Below, one piece after another: positions 52,801 to 58,800 of a stretch of 64,000 nt of DNA; within the stretch, counting starts at the first letter, position 1, and each line of letters begins with the position of its first letter. The notes beneath the pieces are model-generated. The model searched no databases, was not told the DNA's origin, and saw only the letters and a program-made list of their open reading frames with translations. Source of the DNA: Serripes groenlandicus (lineage: Eukaryota; Mollusca; Bivalvia; Cardiida; Cardiidae); the NCBI GenBank assembly GCA_031761405.1, contig JASEVX010000001.1, forward strand, positions 111,850,025 to 111,914,024, in the 5' to 3' direction. Made by a program: the position numbers and the translations under genes.

Positions 52801-55800
52801 GATAACATATGACGAAAAGTGGAAACATTGTGGCAAAAGGAGAAATTGTACGTTTTGTGCAATTTCTTCTTTTGTCACTATGTTTTTAAAAAGCCGTCTG
52901 CTGCAGAGGCGTCAGAAAGCGTCTATATGAGGGAAAGGGTTAACTTGTAGTAAACAGGTGCCTGTCTTTTAGCAAATGAAGTGTTACTCTCCTAAAAAGC
53001 TAAAAAATAGTTTGCGGCAAAAGACGTTAAATGTAATCTGTACGAGTGACAATAAATAAAGCACACAAACCTTTCACCGCTTCATCCTGTGTATCGCTGG
53101 CCTGTTTAATTAAGTCTTCAGCAGCATTCTGGACAGATTCAAGGGCAGTCAGTCTCATCTGCATTTCCTCCAGTAATGCCTGATTTAAATAAAAGGAAAA
53201 TGTTAGTCAAAGTGGTTAACCCATTTCCCATTATTATTTTTTAAGTTTCATTAAAAAATTGAAAGCATAAAAGAAAATAATGTAAATTTTGCATTCAAGT
53301 CGGATCTTCAGATTTATCTGGATGTAAGTATACAATCCCTTAATAACATTACATATTTTAAGGAATAGAGATTGAAATTATACACACATTTGTTGAACAC
53401 TTTTTAAAGATTTTGCTTATTTTTCAATGAGGCCTGTTTCGACATAATCTGGCCAAATAACATCAACAATATGCTATTAAGCACATGAAGCAACTTTCAA
53501 ATTAAAAATTGAATACTAATATTCTATTGGAAATTCCAAATTCTCAAAACCGTTTGCTTTATAAGACATTTCAGGAAAAATGATTAATTGAATTTTACTA
53601 CAGATTTAAAAAATATTGTGGGACAAAGAGAAATTTTGAGCAAATTCTCCATTTTCCATGAATATTTCAAAAGTAGTGCAATGTATGTGGTATCAACAAT
53701 TGTCTATATTATGTTGTAATCAGAGCTCTAAATAAGGGGTGTTTTGCATGTTCTAAAATCTTTTTTTGACCCTATAACCCTATGTTGTGGGTACTCAAAA
53801 GAATTGTCTCAATGAGACAATTCTTTTGAGTGCCGACAACATTGGGTTCAGTTGGATAATAAGAAAGATATTGTGGAAAAAAGAGCTGTTAACCCTCCTT
53901 ATCTGGACCTCTGGAACTTGTACTTACATTGTTTTCAGCCATCTGTTCCCGAATCTTATCTGGATGGGCAGACACAGGGGTTGCATTTGTGACTTGTTCT
54001 TCTGTTGAAGTGAGTGTCTCCAGCATGTTCTCCAATTTGTCAGTAAACTGGAAATAGTTTAAAAATATAAACAATTACTTCACATAAAATCATGTTCTAT
54101 AACTTGTCAGTAAACTGTAATTTGTTTTTGTAATTTGTAACCCTTTTCCTAATATGACAATTCTTCAGTTGACGAATTTGAACATATTTTGTCAAAATAT
54201 AGAAAATCTCTATAATTGAATGGATAACCTGTGACAAAAAGTGGAAAACATTGTGTCAAAAGTAGAAATTGCTTGTTTTGAGCAATTTCTTCTTTTGTCA
54301 CTATGTTTTCAAAAAGCTGCCTGCTGCAGAGGCGTCAGAAAGCGTCTATATGAGGGAAAGGGTTAATGCGATAAACTCAGACAAAAATATGCAAGTATAT
54401 AGTTACACGGTACATAAAGTCATATTCTCCATCTTGTCAGTAAAATGTAATTTTCTGAAAAAGATATCATCAAAACAGAATTCTTCAAGTACAGCACATG
54501 ACATGTTTTCAATTTGTCAGTACCTTGACATGACCTATATTCCAGTTTAGCTTAGATATCATCGGGCAAAATATTCTGACAAACTTTCATCATTCTAGAG
54601 TAAAAAATGTAGCCTCTAGTGTTTTAAATTTCACCTAGTGATCTACTTTTGGTACCAATATAACCCATATTCAAACCAGGCCTTCCTATTATCCAGACAA
54701 AAATTCTGACAAAAGTTTCAACATGCTCAAGTAACAAATGTAGCTTCCAGAGTGTTCAATGTGAAGATTGATCTTAAATTTGGCCTTGTGACCTAGTTTT
54801 TGACCCGACATGACCAATATTCAATCTTGGCCTGAATATCATTTAGATAAACAAACTGAGTAAGTTCCATGATGATTGGATGAAAACAGTGAACTTGGCC
54901 TAATGAATGTTAACAAGCAAATTATTGATGGTGAAGAACAAACAAACAACTGATGGTGGACGTCGGATAAAAGATGATCCCAGATTCTGGAAGTATATAA
55001 TTTGAAACAATATTAGCAATTACTACTTTCCCACAATGTTTCTGCACCAAGGCAAGAGTTGAGAAGAATTTATAAGAATACAAACCTCAGCAGATTGTTG
55101 CAGGGCTTCATCAATAGACATGGATCTTTCCCGCACAGCTCTGCGAATGTCATCAACATGTTTATTGTCGTCTGCTACAGTAGATTGGACAAGGTCAAGG
55201 TCATCTTGGGTAAGTACCATCTTGAGGAGAGCCTGACCTGTTCTGTTCAGCTTGTCAATCAATGGTTTATTGGCTTGTATGTCTTGCTTCAAAACCTTAA
55301 TAATAGAACCAACATTTATTAAACATATATTATTTTAAATTCCATATTCATCAAAACTACTGCAGATGACTATGAAATGTTTATAAATTACAGTTGGAAA
55401 CATTGTGAGCAATTTGTGAGACTGTGTAGTACAACTCTTGGTTCATTTCGATTACATATTTATGACAATAATTTCTTTACAATTAAAGTTTTGATACAGA
55501 AATTCCATCCCTAGTGATATAAACATGGCATGTAACAAATGAGTGTGTGATCACAAGTTTGTTAAAAGCTGATAACTTCCTAAAGGATGACAATTCCTCA
55601 AACGTTCAATGGTAAAAAGATTATATATTACATTTACGAACAATGAAAACTGACGTCATGTTTTACAACTTATGTTATATTTTGATAAAAGTAGTTAGTG
55701 ATTATGGCGCTTTCATGTGTTCACATATCGAAAAACATGTGGGGATAGAATCTATGACATATATTAAGTTATATCATCCGAGCAACTGTTAATCTCCTAT

Positions 55801-58800
55801 GGGAATTATTTCCTACAAGAAATTAGGAGTTTTGTTATCACTGAATATTTCTATAAAATTTCACAAATGATGTAATAAATACAGGTCCATTACCTTGACT
55901 CTATCCTGTTGTTTCTTGACGGTATCTTGATTAATTGTCATAACCTGTAGTTCAGCGATGGCAGGGTCCACTTCCTCAAACCACTTCAGTAAGTCTTGGT
56001 GAGCCTCCAAGAATGTCTTGGACAGAGGCATGGCTTGTTCTAGTTGTACAAGTCTGTCACTCCCTAATTTAGCCACAGTATCACTCTTTTGTTTCAAGTT
56101 CTCTAGCTTTTCAGTAAAGTCTCTATCCTCCTCCATTGAACCTTCTCGTATTAAACGTTTCGTACTGGCAAGTGTATCTCTGGCCTTACTTTTCTGGGCG
56201 TTAATGTCATCGTTAATTGCCTATTGAAATATATGGCAAAAATAGTGAAAAGTGAAAGGTTACACCTTATCAAAACAATACTATATAATTTGATAAATAA
56301 AACAAAATGATACATGTTTATTACAAAGAAGTTCAAACAGAAACATGGATTTTTGCAGAAGAAAAAACACATTTTTTACAACATGAACATTCAATAGAAA
56401 TACTAGACTTTTTTCAAAGTAGCAAAGTAAATTTTTACCAATAGTAAACCTTATGCCAGATCAAAGGTCTTAATATAGCAGTGGTGTATGATCCAAATTT
56501 TAAAGTTGTTTAAATAAAGCTACCCATTTTTGACTAGCACAAGCCAGTCTTTATATCTAAAAGGCAAAGTAATCAATTTCGAGCTAAAAAGTTCTGATCT
56601 GGGGCTGTATTCACCATTCATTCTAAATACCATTCTAATATAAGTTAACGAAGAACCGCAATTCAGATTGGCTAAACCAAATAGTTTAGCGAATCAGAAT
56701 AGTGTAACTTTCAAATTTAGAATTATACTTAATTAGGAATGGTTAGATAATACAGCCCTAGTTATTTATCCATCTAACCTTTTGTTCAGCAAGCTGCTTT
56801 AATAATTTAGAAGGTTCACAGCTGATTGGTTCCAAAGATTTTATCTTTTTCTCCTCCTCGTCAAACCATTCTAGCAGATCATCCACAGTGCATTTAGTCT
56901 GTAAAACAACAAAATACCAGTAATGTCCCATCTTATCTTAGAAACTCTGAAACTATCTTTTTTGAACCAAGTCAAACAAGAGACATTCTGCAGTTATAAA
57001 TCAGACAGACGTGCAAAGTGGATACAAGCATGTAAAATGGAAAATGATATTGAATTAAAATTTTAGTTTTTGTCCCTTTTTCAAACGTGAAAGAGGCATT
57101 ATAAGTCATCAATATCAGGAAATGGTCTTACCCTTTCCCCATATAAAACGCTTTCTAACACATCTGAAACAGATGACTTTTGAAACATAGTAGCAAAAGG
57201 AGAAGTTTTCAAAACAAAGCAATTTCAGTGTTTGCCACAATATTTTAATGTATAGTGGTTTTCCATTTGTTTGCCTTCATGCTTTCAAAGCCTTCTTCTA
57301 CAGATGCATTGTATATAGGAAAGGGTTACCATTCAGCATTAAACACCATATTTTCTCTTCAAGAAGACAAATAATGTACAGCAGGAATGTAGTTTTAAAA
57401 CCACTTACTTCTGCACTCTTAAGTCTGGATGCCCGGAATTTGTCAGCTTTGTTTTGCACAGACTCATTAACTGCTTCAAATCTCTTCTGGTTCTTAGAGA
57501 GAGTATCTTCAACTTTAAACCCAGCATCACCTGGGGCCAACTCGGCTAGCTGGTTACCATCATTGGCCATAATCTCCAAGACAGGTTCTATTGCTTTAAG
57601 CTCTTCCAGAAGTTGCTATAATAAACAAAATTATGAACCAATTTGATTTGACAAATATATTATAGCAAATACATTTCTTAACATGTAATGTTGAAATTCA
57701 ACTAAATGTTTTATTTTAAATGTAGTCAGAAGAAAATAAACAAAGAAAATGAATACTTTATAAAATTCAGATAATGTTTAGAATACATGTATTTGCTTCT
57801 AAATATTTATATGTCACTTCTCACCACAAAACACTTTCCTTTTTTATTATTCTTGAACCCGCCGCAATATACTTACATTGACTTGTTCTTCTGGTTCGTT
57901 GGCATCTTTTTGCCTTGCCTTTGGCTCCATTTTAACTATCCAATCAATGAACTTGGCATGGGCATCATTAAAGCTCTTGGCCAAAGGCAGAGCTTCTTCC
58001 ATCTGTTCTAGTGTGTCTGTAATCTTGTCACTCAGTTCCCCATACCTTGACTGGACATCATCAATCTTTCGTTGAACATTCTTGACATCATCTCCTGAAA
58101 TAAATGTAAATGCTGAAGTAAACGATATTTAGATGCTGGATTTCAGGACAAATCTACAATGTAAGCCAATCTACAATCTGTTTCCACTCTTATAGATGGT
58201 TTTGGTAACAAGCCTTCTGCAGAAGCTTCAAGGACACTTGTTTTCAAGATAGCAAAAAGTGAAGATTCTGAGCAGATTATGCGACCTTGATCTTTCCTTG
58301 TTGCAATCATCAGAAATGTAAAGATAATCATTTTTTGTTTTGTATGGCCCATATTTATTTAAGCAATACATGTAGGATTGTCCATGTTAATTTTTATGAT
58401 GAATACATAACAAAGTCAGGTTACTTTATAGTTCTATGTTCACTGACCCTGTTATGAATTCATCATACAACAGCTAAATTTACATGGATATGAAACAGTA
58501 ACAGTAATTCTATACTAAACATATGGATCTATGAAACTGATATAGTGCTTGCTAAATACAGAAAAGCTTTATCACAGTCTTGAATTGAATTAACCTAATC
58601 TATCATAGAAATTTTCAACATATGAATTAGAATGATAGGACAAAGAGACTGCTTATTCCAAATTTCTGTATCTTCCAAAAAGGTTTTAAATTATTTGATG
58701 CCTCTGCAGCCTATTGAAAATGTTGAAGTATTATATTGCATTGCTCAAAATGAATAATTAGTTTTTATAGTCTTAAAAACATGAAGCAAGTATCATTGAA

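Noticed and set aside
58143..58352. 69-codon minus-strand frame as an extra exon
   Set aside because: It does not resemble spectrin repeats, and w3 to w4 already join in phase (GGA across the junction).
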